Source of the DNA: Flavobacteriaceae bacterium LSUCC0859
GTDB taxonomy: Bacteria > Bacteroidota > Bacteroidia > Flavobacteriales > Flavobacteriaceae
Direction: 5' to 3'
Length of the DNA stretch: 64,000 nucleotides
Assembly (NCBI GenBank): GCA_022239325.1
Contig: JAKOGP010000001.1
Location: 1 to 64,000 of the forward strand
Each line of letters begins with the position of its first letter. The stretch's first letter is position 1. The notes under the pieces were generated by a model. That model was not told where the DNA came from. It saw only the letters and a list, made by a program, of their open reading frames with translations, and made no database searches. This document shows, piece after piece, positions 1 through 9,921 of the stretch. The translations under genes were made by a program, and so were the position numbers.

Positions 1-1878
1 GACGTAGTAACCGTTAATGGAACTGGTTCCTTTAGTAGCCCCAATGCTGGCACAGACCTTAGTTATACCATAGCAGGTCTTTCTTTGGCTGGCGCCGATG
101 CAGACAACTACTACCTCTCTGCTGGAGCTAGTTTCTCGGGTACAAATGGAGTTATTACCAAAGCACCACTCACTGTAACGGCCAACAATGACAATGGTGT
201 AGACACAGACCCAGCGTATAGCGGTGGTAATGGCGTAGCCTACACAGGCTTTAAAGGCTTAGATGGAGTTTCAGATTTAGGTGGCACCCTGAGCTATACG
301 GGTAGCAGCCAAGGGGCCACCTCTGCAGGTACCTACACCATTGTTCCAGGAGGGCTCACCTCTTCTAACTACTCCATTACTTTTGTAGCAGGCACGCTTA
401 CTATTATAGTAGGAGACTCCGACGGAGATGGAGTCAGAGACCCATCTGACAACTGCCCCACTACCCCAAATGCAGACCAGGCAGACGCAGACGGGGACGG
501 AATAGGTGATGTCTGTGATAATGCTCCAGGTATATCCAATCCAGACCAGAGAGATACGGACGCAGATGGTATAGGAGATGTAGCAGACCCAGACGACGAC
601 AACGACGGCTGCCCAGATACCTCAGACGCCTTCCCACTAGACCCAAGCGAATGCTCAGACAATGATGGAGACGGCATAGGAGACAACGCAGACACAGACG
701 ACGACAATGACGGAGTACTAGACACAGTAGACAACTGTGCCTTCACTTCTAACGCAGATCAGTCAGACATAGACGCAGACGGCATAGGAGATGTGTGCGA
801 TACAGACATAGATGGAGATGGTTGGACAAATGAGCAAGAACAGGCCTGCGGCTCAGACCCAACAAACACCACAGACACGCTCACAGACTTTGACCGAGAT
901 GGCCTTCCAGACTGCTCCGACCCAGATGACGACAATGACGGTTATTTAGACACAAACGACGCCTTCCCATTAGACCCTAGCGAATGGCTAGACAGCGATG
1001 CAGACGGTACAGGAAACAACGCAGACACAGATGACGACAACGATGGCCAGAGTGACGAAGAAGAAATCTTCTGTGGTACAGACCCCCTAGACGCTAGCAG
1101 CTTCTCTGGAGATGTAGACGCAGACGGTATTACAGACTGCAGAGACACAGACAATGACAACGACGGGGTGAATGATGTGAGCGACGCCTTCCCACTAGAC
1201 CCTGCAGAATGGACAGACACAGACGCAGACGGCATAGGAAACAATGCAGACACAGACGACGACAATGACGGCTACTCAGACCTAGACGAGCTGGAATGTA
1301 ACAGCAACCCATTAGATGCAAATGAGCTCCCAGCAGATTTAGACGCAGACGGCGTACCAGATTGTAAAGACACAGATATAGACGGAGATGGTTGCATTAA
1401 TACAGAAGATGTATTCCCAAGAGACCCCAGCGAGTGTCTAGACACAGACGGAGACGGCCTGGGAGATAATGTAGATGTAGACGACGACGGAGATGGTGTA
1501 ATAGACACCAACGACGCTTTCCCATTAGACCCAAGTGAATGGGCAGACGCAGATGGAGACGGCATAGGAGACAATGCAGACACAGATGATAATAACGATG
1601 GCTTTGATGATGAAAAGGTAGTGATCTCAGGATTGCTCACACCCAATAGCTCTGGAATGGAAAGCACTTGGAAGATTATAAACATAGAGCAGTACCCTAA
1701 TGCGAGAGTAGCGGTGTTTGACAAAAACGGTATGGAGGTGTTTAAGGCCCAAAATTATAGAAATAACTGGAGAGGTACTTATAAAAACAATACCCTTCCA
1801 GCTGGTTCATATTTGTATAGGCTAAACCTTGGAGATGGTAGTCCCGCAAAAGAAGGTTGGTTGTATATACAATATTGA
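1..1878 (+). CDS. Giant T9SS-secreted MBG/thrombospondin type 3 repeat protein (5' partial)
   Basis: The reading frame is open from base 1, so the gene starts upstream of the window and only the C-terminal 625 residues or so are seen. Up to about base 410 there are MBG-type beta domains of the kind found in bacterial adhesins (GVITKAPLTVTANN, GTYTIVPGG, SNYSITF). From about 410 to 1610 there are thrombospondin type 3 repeats, Asp-rich calcium-binding units of the form DxDxDGxGD with Cys pairs. The last 85 residues (from about 1618) match the gliding-motility-associated C-terminal domain that targets proteins to the type IX secretion system, type B, ending in GWLYIQY. By inference it is a large cell-surface or released adhesin-like protein stiffened by calcium. 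It is a paralogue of the next gene, which shares the same end architecture. The Asp-rich part uses GAC and GCA codons heavily, unlike neighbouring genes. Confidence 0.85.
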   Translation, partial: DVVTVNGTGSFSSPNAGTDLSYTIAGLSLAGADADNYYLSAGASFSGTNGVITKAPLTVTANNDNGVDTDPAYSGGNGVAYTGFKGLDGVSDLGGTLSYTGSSQGATSAGTYTIVPGGLTSSNYSITFVAGTLTIIVGDSDGDGVRDPSDNCPTTPNADQADADGDGIGDVCDNAPGISNPDQRDTDADGIGDVADPDDDNDGCPDTSDAFPLDPSECSDNDGDGIGDNADTDDDNDGVLDTVDNCAFTSNADQSDIDADGIGDVCDTDIDGDGWTNEQEQACGSDPTNTTDTLTDFDRDGLPDCSDPDDDNDGYLDTNDAFPLDPSEWLDSDADGTGNNADTDDDNDGQSDEEEIFCGTDPLDASSFSGDVDADGITDCRDTDNDNDGVNDVSDAFPLDPAEWTDTDADGIGNNADTDDDNDGYSDLDELECNSNPLDANELPADLDADGVPDCKDTDIDGDGCINTEDVFPRDPSECLDTDGDGLGDNVDVDDDGDGVIDTNDAFPLDPSEWADADGDGIGDNADTDDNNDGFDDEKVVISGLLTPNSSGMESTWKIINIEQYPNARVAVFDKNGMEVFKAQNYRNNWRGTYKNNTLPAGSYLYRLNLGDGSPAKEGWLYIQY

Positions 1879-2018
1879 TTTTAGAACTAAAGTGTATTTA
1901 ATAGATTTTTTAGTACCGTTTAACTATTTATTCACAATTAAAACGAATTTTATAACAAAATAGATTTTATTAAGAGTACCTTGTCAAAATAAGTTCTGAT
2001 TAATAATAAATCTATTCA

Positions 2019-5000
2019 ATGAAGCTACTCAACAGCAAAAAATTCATTTATATATATATTTTTTGCTTGAGTTTGTTCTCTGTGGGAGCTAAAGCTTCAT
2101 ATAATGTTAAACTCAAAGATTCTATCAGTAGAACACTGCCTATAAAACCTTTGACACTCAAACCTACCTCCCACCTAGCTTTTCCAGATAAACCCCTTTT
2201 GCTATTCTCAGATCCTGGTGGTGTGAGCTCAGGCCTTGAATTGTGGTTAAAAGCAGACGAAGGGGTAAGTTCTAGTATAGGAAGTACTGGAGGAATTTGG
2301 GAAGATCAGAGTGGGAACAATAGAGATGCAACCAATACAGCTACCAATCTAAGTGATGACGGAAGTGGTACACCAAATATTTCTATCAACAATAGTTCTA
2401 ACCTCATAAACTACAATCCTAATTTAGACTTCAATTTTGAGCAACTAGAGGTAAACCTCAATATTAATCCCACTGCCATAGGAACCATGGATGTTTTTGT
2501 GATTGCTAAGGGGAATAACGCTATTTTAGGGAATGAAAATGGTGGTGTAGATCGTTCTATTGCCCCCAACAGAGTGTCTAATGGGGAAGACATCAAAGAT
2601 TATTTTTTTAGTGCTTCAGATACAAAATACAATGGTGAACTTAAAATTTTTCATTATGCTTTTGGTGCTACCTCTAATTCTGCTGCAACCAGCTATGTTT
2701 ATATCAATGGGAAACTACTTAAGACTTTTACTGAGCGAAACTCTGATGGTGGCTACAATAAATTATACATAGGAAATGCAGGAAACGCGGGAAGCTTTTC
2801 AAACCAATTGGCAGAGGTAATCATTTATGATCAAAATCTTAGTACTACAAATAAAAATAAAGTACAAAGTTATTTATCCCTCAAATATGGAATTCCCTTA
2901 GATAACGCAACTACAACCGATTACATAGCCAGTGATGACAGTATTATCTTTGACGCCTCTGCCAATTCTGGTTATACCACTGGGGTTTTTGGTTTGGGAA
3001 GAGACGACGATTCTTCTTTGGATCAACGAATTTCTAAAAACGGTGGATCGGACCTGTTGGTTTCCATACAAAACAACTTTAATCTAGCCAACAATCATGC
3101 CTCTAGATCTATTACACACAGTAATAATGACCAATTTTTAATCATTTCCAATAATGGACAGGCCAATTCTTCAGACAATACAAATGTAGACTTAGATGAG
3201 TTTGAAAATAGGTTTAGAAGGGTATGGAAAGTGAATTTATCAGGGGGCTTTAACCAAGATGTAGCCCTGAGATTTGACGCTTTTGGTTCTTCAGTTACAG
3301 CCAATCAAAGGTACTTGCTAACAGACGACGACGGAGACTTTTCAAATGGAGGTACCGTAAACGAAGGAGTTTTAGGTACGGACAAAATTATTTCTGGAGT
3401 TCGCTTTAGCAGTTCCAGACCCTATTTTACGGTAGCAAAAATTTCTAGCCTGTCAGACTCTGATTTAAGTGATTTTGATGACATTACTAAAATATACTCT
3501 GACCCTGATTTTACTTACGACACACCGAGCACCAGTAGTTCGGGAACCATGACCTACAGTATTGAAGATAGCAGTATAGCTGTTATAAATTCTAGTACAG
3601 GAGTAGTAGAAATTAAAGGTGTTGGTAGTACCATAGTTACAGCCAGTCAGGTTTCAGATGGCACTTACAAATCTGGCACTATAACTGCAACACTAACAGT
3701 AAATAAAGCCCCTTTAACCATCAGCGCTCAAAACAAGAGTAAAACTTATGATGGAAATATTTATAGCTCTGGTTACACTGTAAGCAGTTCAGGATTTAGA
3801 TCTGGTGAGTCTCTGGCCAACCTTACTGGAAGTTTGAGTTATTCTGGAACAGCGATTACAGCTACCAATGCAGGTGCCTATGTCATTATCCCATCCGGAT
3901 ACAGCTCAAACAATTACACCTTTACCTATGTAAATGGAAGTTTAGTTATAGGAATAAAGACACTCACTATTACCGGTATAATAGCCCAAGACAAAGTATA
4001 CGATGGCAACACCACGGCTACCATAGACACATCAGGAATAGATTACGATGGCTTGGTAGCTGGAGAAAATGTAACTATAGCAAGCAGTTCCGGAGAGTTT
4101 GACAACAAAAATGTGGGTACTAGCAAAACGGTAAGTCTTACCAACACCTACGCAGGATCTGATCTGAGTAATTACACCATCGTAGACCAGACCACTACTA
4201 CTGCCAGTATTACTGCCAAGACAATAACAGCTACTTTAACAGGCACCATTAGCAAGCCTTACGATGGGGACACTAGCGCTACGCTCACTACGGCAAACTA
4301 TCTTTTGTATGGATTTGTTTCTGGAGAATCTGCTACTATTACCCAGACAGCGGGAACTTATGACACTGCTGCTGTAAGAACAGGAAAAGAAGTAACTGCT
4401 TCTTTATCTGGCGCATACAGCCCAGCCTCTGGAACAGATTTGAGTAACTATTCGCTGGCCAGTACAGCCACTTACACCTTAGGGGTCATTAGCTCCAAGA
4501 TCCTTACCATCACCGGTATAATAGCCCAAGACAAAGTATACGACGGGAACTCCACGGCCACCATAAACACAACAGGAATAGATTACGAGGGCTTGGTGAC
4601 TGGAGAAAATGTAACTATAGCCAGCAGCTCTGGGGTGTTTGACAACAAAAATGTGGGTACTAGTAAAACGGTAAGTCTTACCAACACCTACGCAGGATCT
4701 GATCTGAGTAATTACACCATCGTAGACCAAACCACTACTACTGCCAGTATTACCGCCAAGACAGTCACGGTAACCCACAGCGGAACCATTTCTAAAATAT
4801 ACGACGGTAACACCAATGCCAGCATAGACCTAAGTGATTACTCCATAAGTGGTTTTATCACTGGAGAATCTGCTACCATTACCCAGACATTGGGAACTTA
4901 TGACACGAAAAGTGTGGGCACTGGAAAAACAGTGAGTATAGACCTTAGTGAGGCATATAACCCAGCCTCAGGAACACTAATGAGCAACTATGCACCCACC

Positions 5001-7934
5001 CAAAGCCTTAGCCTTAACTATGGGGTTATCAGTGGGAACTCTATAACACTCAATGGAAATACCGATATTAACAAGGTCTATGACGACAACCTTCAACTAC
5101 CTTTTGGAGTTACTGCCTATGGAGCACTTAGTGGTGTTGCCAGTGGGGATCATGTCATTGTAACAGGAGCTCCAGAATTTGATAATGAAAATGCTGGAAG
5201 TAGAAATATTGTCCAGGGGTCATTAAATATCAGCGGAAGAGACGCTTCTAATTACAGTTTTAACTGGATTAATGGATCTGGAAACATTTGGAGTAGAACA
5301 CTTAGCGTCACCGCAAAAAATGACGCTAAATTTGTAACTCAATCAGATGTAACTGGCTTTAAAGGAGTGACTATCATAGGCTTTATAAGTGATGACAACA
5401 TCACAGACGACCTCAGTGGCAGTCTGAGTATTTCCCGCACAAATTCAGCGGAAGAATCGCCAGGTATTTACACCAATGTTTTAAGCCCTACAGGCTATAC
5501 GGCTACGAATTACCAAATAAATTATGTGGCTGGAGACTACACCATTGTAGCTGCAGATCAATTACTGGTAGACATCCAAGACCTCACACAGACCTACGGG
5601 ACAGATTTTGCATATACTATTTTAAGTGGAAAGTATTACAGCAGCAGCTCTTCTACGGTGATTACACTAGCCAGTCCCAGCATTTCTGCTGGGGTGGTAA
5701 CCTTTAACGACGGTGTAGGTGGGCAAGCCATCTTTAAGGTATCGGCGAGCGGAGCGAGCTATAGTTCAGCAGGGTATTTAGAAGTGGGTAGCTATCCCTA
5801 CACCGCCATAGATATCACGGAGACTTCTGAGAACTTTTCAAACATAATTACCATTAGAGGTACCCTAGCCGTGGTTGCCAAAACGGTGACCCCAAGCATA
5901 GGAACCGCCTCTAAGGTGTATGACGGTACAGCTGCAACAGTAGGGCTCTCCCCTATTTTAGATGGTGCCCTTACGGGCGATGCCTTGAGTGTTACAGGAA
6001 TTGGAAGCTATGAGCAATCCAATGTAGGAACTGGACTTAGATATAGCCTAAACTCCTTGAACTTAGGTGGAACCGATGCTTCTAACTATATCCTAAGCGG
6101 AACAGGTACGCTATCCAAAACCAATGGTGTTATAAGTAGGGCACCCCTTGTTATTACGGCCAATGACTTTAGTAAAATTGCCAATAGTGTAGCATACAGC
6201 GGTGGTAATGGGGTGTTGTTTAGCGGTTTTGTAGCCACGGAAGATGAAGGTGTTTTGGGAGGTAGTTTAACCTATGGCGGGTCTAGTCAGGGAGCAACTG
6301 CAGTGGGAACTTATGAAATTGCACCCTCTGGTTACAGTGTTTCTAATTACAGTATTAGTTATATGAATGGTACCCTCACCATAAGGGCAGGAGACTCAGA
6401 CGGAGATGGCATTTTAGATGTGAATGACAACTGCCCCACGGTGGCTAACCCAGATCAGGCAGATCTAGATGCAGACGGTTTAGGAGACCTTTGTGACTCA
6501 GATATAGACGGAGATGGATTTACCAATACAGATGAAGAGGCTTGTGGTACAGACCCCAGAGACGTTACAGATTTTCCATCAGACCTTGACGGTGACGGTA
6601 GCCCAGACTGTGTAGACCCAGATAGAGACGGAGACGGTATTTTAGATGTGAACGACAACTGCGTGTCTACCCCTAATACAGACCAGGCAGACTATGATTC
6701 TGACGGTCTTGGAGATCTTTGTGATAGCGACATGGACGGCGACGGCTTTTCCAATGAAACAGAAATTGCTTGTGGCACCAATCCTTTAGATTTTAACGAT
6801 TTTCCCATAGACACAGATGGAGACGGCTTGGCAGATTGCGAAGATCCCGACGACGACAATGACGGCCAAACTGACGAAGATGAGATAGCCTGTGGTTCAA
6901 ATCCCCTATTGGCCAGTAGCAGATCTGCAGATATAGATCTAGACGGTATTGTTGATTGTTTGGACCCAGATATAGACGGGGACGGATGTCTAAATGAGGA
7001 AGATGAATTTCCTTTGGACGCTTCTGAGTGCTGGGACACAGATAAAGATGGGATTGGTAATAATAAAGATGAAGACGACGACGGAGACGGACAGATGGAT
7101 GTCCATGAAAACCAGTGTGGCTCTGACCCATTGAATTACCAGAGTATGTCCTTAGACACAGATGGAGATATGGTTCCAGACTGCGTAGATGAGGATGACG
7201 ACAATGACGGCTACAAAGACCTTGTAGAAGAGGCATGTGGCACCAACACATTAGACGCTAATAGTAGGCCTTTAGACACAGACTCAGATGGCATTTTAGA
7301 CTGTAACGATTTGGACGACGACGGGGACGGCCAATCAGATACAGAGGAACTGGCCTGTGGCACCAATCCTTTAGACTCTAGTAGCTTTACGGCAGACACA
7401 GATGGCGATGGTGTAACAGACTGCTTTGACCCAGATATAGATGGAGACGGCTGTTTTAACGAGCAAGACGCCTTTCCATTGGACCCTACAGAATGTGTAG
7501 ACACAGACTCAGACGGCCAGGGCAATAATAAGGATTTAGATGACGACGGAGACGGCCAAACAGATGCACAGGAGATAAGCTGTGGGTCAGATCCATTAAA
7601 TGAGCTTAGTCTTTCAGAAGACCTAAATGAAGACGGTATACCAGACTGTTTAAAACCTTTTGATATTGAAATTTCTGAACTATTAACACCTAAAGAGTTT
7701 GGCCGTGAGTCTGTCTGGGAAATTAAATATATTGAGTACTTTCCAGCTAGTGAAGTTTGGGTATACGACCGTCATAAAAATGTAATCTTTCATAAAAAAA
7801 GGTACACCAATGACTGGAGTGGTACCCATAAAAAAACAGGGGCATATGTTCCCGCCGGTTCTTACTATTATGTAATACAGGTAAATGATGGAAGGCAACC
7901 TACCTACAACGGTTGGTTGTATATTACTTACTAA
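2019..7934 (+). CDS. Giant T9SS-secreted protein: LamG-like, MBG/YDG repeats, thrombospondin type 3 repeats
   Basis: This 1971-residue protein has an N-terminal signal peptide (about 1-26, hydrophobic core FIYIYIFCLSLFSVGAKA). Residues about 65-290 resemble a LamG/concanavalin-like fold (LELWLKADEGV, LAEVIIYDQNL). About 290-480 is a domain seen in similar flavobacterial surface proteins (FRRVWKVNL). About 560-1455 holds many MBG and YDG domains (KVYDGNTTATI, SNYTIVDQTTT), and about 1457-1880 thrombospondin type 3 calcium-binding repeats. The last 90 residues are a type B T9SS sorting domain ending in GWLYITY. By inference it is exported by T9SS and anchored or released at the surface, with a role in adhesion or gliding; no enzymatic domain is visible. 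It follows its paralogue by 140 bases and overlaps the end of the opposite-strand tauE-like gene by 4 bases. Confidence 0.87.
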   Translation: MKLLNSKKFIYIYIFCLSLFSVGAKASYNVKLKDSISRTLPIKPLTLKPTSHLAFPDKPLLLFSDPGGVSSGLELWLKADEGVSSSIGSTGGIWEDQSGNNRDATNTATNLSDDGSGTPNISINNSSNLINYNPNLDFNFEQLEVNLNINPTAIGTMDVFVIAKGNNAILGNENGGVDRSIAPNRVSNGEDIKDYFFSASDTKYNGELKIFHYAFGATSNSAATSYVYINGKLLKTFTERNSDGGYNKLYIGNAGNAGSFSNQLAEVIIYDQNLSTTNKNKVQSYLSLKYGIPLDNATTTDYIASDDSIIFDASANSGYTTGVFGLGRDDDSSLDQRISKNGGSDLLVSIQNNFNLANNHASRSITHSNNDQFLIISNNGQANSSDNTNVDLDEFENRFRRVWKVNLSGGFNQDVALRFDAFGSSVTANQRYLLTDDDGDFSNGGTVNEGVLGTDKIISGVRFSSSRPYFTVAKISSLSDSDLSDFDDITKIYSDPDFTYDTPSTSSSGTMTYSIEDSSIAVINSSTGVVEIKGVGSTIVTASQVSDGTYKSGTITATLTVNKAPLTISAQNKSKTYDGNIYSSGYTVSSSGFRSGESLANLTGSLSYSGTAITATNAGAYVIIPSGYSSNNYTFTYVNGSLVIGIKTLTITGIIAQDKVYDGNTTATIDTSGIDYDGLVAGENVTIASSSGEFDNKNVGTSKTVSLTNTYAGSDLSNYTIVDQTTTTASITAKTITATLTGTISKPYDGDTSATLTTANYLLYGFVSGESATITQTAGTYDTAAVRTGKEVTASLSGAYSPASGTDLSNYSLASTATYTLGVISSKILTITGIIAQDKVYDGNSTATINTTGIDYEGLVTGENVTIASSSGVFDNKNVGTSKTVSLTNTYAGSDLSNYTIVDQTTTTASITAKTVTVTHSGTISKIYDGNTNASIDLSDYSISGFITGESATITQTLGTYDTKSVGTGKTVSIDLSEAYNPASGTLMSNYAPTQSLSLNYGVISGNSITLNGNTDINKVYDDNLQLPFGVTAYGALSGVASGDHVIVTGAPEFDNENAGSRNIVQGSLNISGRDASNYSFNWINGSGNIWSRTLSVTAKNDAKFVTQSDVTGFKGVTIIGFISDDNITDDLSGSLSISRTNSAEESPGIYTNVLSPTGYTATNYQINYVAGDYTIVAADQLLVDIQDLTQTYGTDFAYTILSGKYYSSSSSTVITLASPSISAGVVTFNDGVGGQAIFKVSASGASYSSAGYLEVGSYPYTAIDITETSENFSNIITIRGTLAVVAKTVTPSIGTASKVYDGTAATVGLSPILDGALTGDALSVTGIGSYEQSNVGTGLRYSLNSLNLGGTDASNYILSGTGTLSKTNGVISRAPLVITANDFSKIANSVAYSGGNGVLFSGFVATEDEGVLGGSLTYGGSSQGATAVGTYEIAPSGYSVSNYSISYMNGTLTIRAGDSDGDGILDVNDNCPTVANPDQADLDADGLGDLCDSDIDGDGFTNTDEEACGTDPRDVTDFPSDLDGDGSPDCVDPDRDGDGILDVNDNCVSTPNTDQADYDSDGLGDLCDSDMDGDGFSNETEIACGTNPLDFNDFPIDTDGDGLADCEDPDDDNDGQTDEDEIACGSNPLLASSRSADIDLDGIVDCLDPDIDGDGCLNEEDEFPLDASECWDTDKDGIGNNKDEDDDGDGQMDVHENQCGSDPLNYQSMSLDTDGDMVPDCVDEDDDNDGYKDLVEEACGTNTLDANSRPLDTDSDGILDCNDLDDDGDGQSDTEELACGTNPLDSSSFTADTDGDGVTDCFDPDIDGDGCFNEQDAFPLDPTECVDTDSDGQGNNKDLDDDGDGQTDAQEISCGSDPLNELSLSEDLNEDGIPDCLKPFDIEISELLTPKEFGRESVWEIKYIEYFPASEVWVYDRHKNVIFHKKRYTNDWSGTHKKTGAYVPAGSYYYVIQVNDGRQPTYNGWLYITY
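3972..4223 (+). repeat. YDG-domain repeat, copy 1 of a 540-bp tandem period
   Basis: This block inside the giant protein gene recurs almost base for base 540 bases later (4512-4763), with only scattered, mostly silent differences. Each copy codes for a domain with KVYDGN and SNYTIVDQTTTTASITAK. The stretches following each copy are also related, so the true unit is a two-domain A-B module present twice. Confidence 0.85.
4512..4763 (+). repeat. YDG-domain repeat, copy 2 of a 540-bp tandem period
   Basis: Second copy of the block at 3972-4223, exactly 540 bases downstream and in frame. The near identity at DNA level suggests recent duplication or gene conversion. Confidence 0.85.
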
Positions 7935-8734
7935 ACCAATTCTTTATAAAGAATATAAAAGGCCATCAGAAGCACAAACCATCCAAATGATTTTTTGAGT
8001 TTGTGACCGGGAATGTATTTAGAAAGATACACACCCAAGAAAATTCCCAAGATAGACAAGGCGGTAAAGCTGCCCAAAAATATCCAGTCTATGGCTATGG
8101 TTTGAACGTCTCCAATAAAACCGAAAAGAGACTTAATAGCGATAATTAGAAGTGAGCTAGCCACCGCTTTTTTCATAGGCAGTTTGGCAAACAACACCAA
8201 AGCTGGAATAATAAGGAATCCGCCACCGGCGCCAACTATTCCAGTAAGTGCACCAACAACAGCACCCTCCAATATAATCATGGGATAGTTATATTGTGGC
8301 TTTTCATCCTCTTCCACAGCTGGATTGCCTTTTTGGTCTCTAATCATAGCTATGGCAGCCACAAGCATAATGCATGCAAAAAAGACCATAATGGCTAAAT
8401 CTTTAGTTACTACAAAAGTCCCAATGGTGAAAAGTTCTGAGGGCAAAGCAGGCATGAGGTACCTTCTGGTAAGGTATACGGAAAGAAAAGCTGGAGCTGC
8501 AAACACCAAAGCCGTTTTAACGTCTACCAGCCCTTTTTTGAAATTTTGATAAGCACCAAATAAAGAAGAAGCACCTACCACAAACAAAGAATATGCAGTG
8601 GCTGTTACCGGATTAACAGAAAGCAGGTACACCAGTATGGGAACAGTGAGAATAGAACCTCCCCCACCAATGAGTCCTAAAACCACCCCAATAAGTAAGG
8701 CACCTAAAAATCCAAATATTTCAAATACTTCCAT
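7931..8734 (-). CDS. TauE/SafE family sulfite/anion exporter
   Basis: A 267-residue polytopic membrane protein with about eight hydrophobic segments and the two internal Gly-rich repeats typical of the family, IGVVLGLIGGGGSILTVPIL near the N-terminus and VVGALTGIVGAGGGFLIIPA in the middle. Members export small organosulfur or other anions across the inner membrane; the substrate cannot be read here. Length is normal. It is the last gene of a minus-strand run with the hydroxyproline genes, 84 bases behind the epimerase gene, but a functional link is not shown. An inverted repeat, GTAACA-TT-TGTTAC, lies in that 84-base gap. Confidence 0.85.
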   Translation of the reverse strand: MEVFEIFGFLGALLIGVVLGLIGGGGSILTVPILVYLLSVNPVTATAYSLFVVGASSLFGAYQNFKKGLVDVKTALVFAAPAFLSVYLTRRYLMPALPSELFTIGTFVVTKDLAIMVFFACIMLVAAIAMIRDQKGNPAVEEDEKPQYNYPMIILEGAVVGALTGIVGAGGGFLIIPALVLFAKLPMKKAVASSLLIIAIKSLFGFIGDVQTIAIDWIFLGSFTALSILGIFLGVYLSKYIPGHKLKKSFGWFVLLMAFYILYKELV

Positions 8735-8781
8735 AATAATTTTTAAAAGCCTAAAGGTACTAGAGCATAACTAACTACTAA

Positions 8782-8795
8782 GTAACATTTGTTAC
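8782..8795. promoter_or_regulatory. Operator-like inverted repeat upstream of the TauE/SafE gene
   Basis: GTAACA-TT-TGTTAC has 6-base arms with a 2-base centre. It sits about 48 bases before the start codon of the minus-strand exporter gene, a likely place for a dimeric regulator of Crp/Fnr type. The regulator is not identified. Confidence 0.35.
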
Positions 8796-8818
8796 ACGAC
8801 AACAAAAGTTTCATAGTT

Positions 8819-9814
8819 TTAGAGTACCTGAAACCCCTGGCAATAAGGATCGCTTTGATCCATAATAATTTGGTTGTGTCCATAGATTTTTGCCCAGCCC
8901 TTAATACTGGGAACAATAGCGGGCGTGTCCCCAATCTGGGTTAATTCTTCAATAACACCAGTAAACTGGGAACCAATATAGCTTTCGTGTATAAAGGTTT
9001 GTCCCTGTTTTAAACGCCCTTTAGCATGCCATTGGGCCATTCTGGCCGATGTGCCTGTACCACAAGGAGAACGATCTATGGCCTTATCTCCATAAAAAAC
9101 CGCATTGCGGGCGCTGGCATTGGGATCTATAGTTTCTCCTGTCCATAGAATATGGGTTAACCCATGAATATTTGAATTTTCCGGATGTACAAATGCGCCA
9201 GGGTATTTCTCATTGATGAGAGACCGAAGGCTTCCAGAGAAAGAGATCAGTTCCCTTGCGGAATATTTTTCTAAGCCACTAAAATTGGGTTGGGGGTCTA
9301 CTATGGCATAAAAATTACCTCCATAGGCTACATCTATGTCTAGAGATCCAAGTTGGGGATGGTCTATTTGTAAACCTGGTGCAGCCAGATAAGATGGCAC
9401 ATTGGTTAGTTGCACCCAATCTACTTTGCCATTGGTTTGCTTATATGTAATGCGCACCAAACCTGCTGGAGTTTCTAAGCGAATTTGTCCTGGTATTTTA
9501 GGGTGCACAAGTCCCTCTTCAATGGCAATGGTCATGCTTCCAATGGTACCGTGACCACACATAGGGAGGCAACCACTGGTTTCTATAAATAAAATGGCCA
9601 AGTCGTTGGCAGGATCTGAAGGGGGGTACAATAAACTACCGCTCATCATGTCATGCCCTCTTGGCTCAAACATCAGCCCTTTTCTAATCCAGTCAAAATC
9701 TTTTAAAAAATGCAGACGCTTTTCAGACATATTTTCACCTTCCAAACGTGGCCCACCTTGAGCCACCACCCTTACGGGGTTCCCACAGCAGTGTGCGTCT
9801 ATGCAGTGAAACAT
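8819..9814 (-). CDS. 4-hydroxyproline 2-epimerase (proline racemase family)
   Basis: The enzyme converts trans-4-hydroxy-L-proline to cis-4-hydroxy-D-proline in the cytoplasm, the first step of hydroxyproline breakdown. Both catalytic Cys residues of epimerases are present: Cys86 in MCGHGTIG and the second in RSPCGTGTSARMA. The trans-3-hydroxyproline dehydratases of the same family have Thr at the second place, so this is an epimerase. The frame could open at 9886, but the Met at 9814 is chosen because the protein then begins MFHCIDAHCCGNPVRVV like its relatives, has the usual length of about 331 residues, and has an AGGAG nine bases upstream, uncommon in this phylum. It lies downstream of the dehydrogenase and DapA-family genes of the same pathway. 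Confidence 0.85.
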   Translation of the reverse strand: MFHCIDAHCCGNPVRVVAQGGPRLEGENMSEKRLHFLKDFDWIRKGLMFEPRGHDMMSGSLLYPPSDPANDLAILFIETSGCLPMCGHGTIGSMTIAIEEGLVHPKIPGQIRLETPAGLVRITYKQTNGKVDWVQLTNVPSYLAAPGLQIDHPQLGSLDIDVAYGGNFYAIVDPQPNFSGLEKYSARELISFSGSLRSLINEKYPGAFVHPENSNIHGLTHILWTGETIDPNASARNAVFYGDKAIDRSPCGTGTSARMAQWHAKGRLKQGQTFIHESYIGSQFTGVIEELTQIGDTPAIVPSIKGWAKIYGHNQIIMDQSDPYCQGFQVL

Positions 9815-9921
9815 ATGGGAAGACTCCTTTTTGTATGAATCTATCGTTTGGGTATGAGGGGGTAATTCTTTATAGGATGTAGGCATGGGTACAAATGGTT
9901 TTAAATGTTGCTATTATCCTA

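Noticed and set aside
369-1724. Long Ser/Pro-rich open frames on the minus strand across the Asp-rich repeats, and again at about 6455-7525
   Set aside because: They are antisense shadows of GAC/GCA/GGC-rich thrombospondin repeats; the products are low-complexity and match nothing.
4479-4778. Minus-strand open frame inside the YDG repeats
   Set aside because: It lies wholly within the giant protein gene, and its extent follows the repeat composition.
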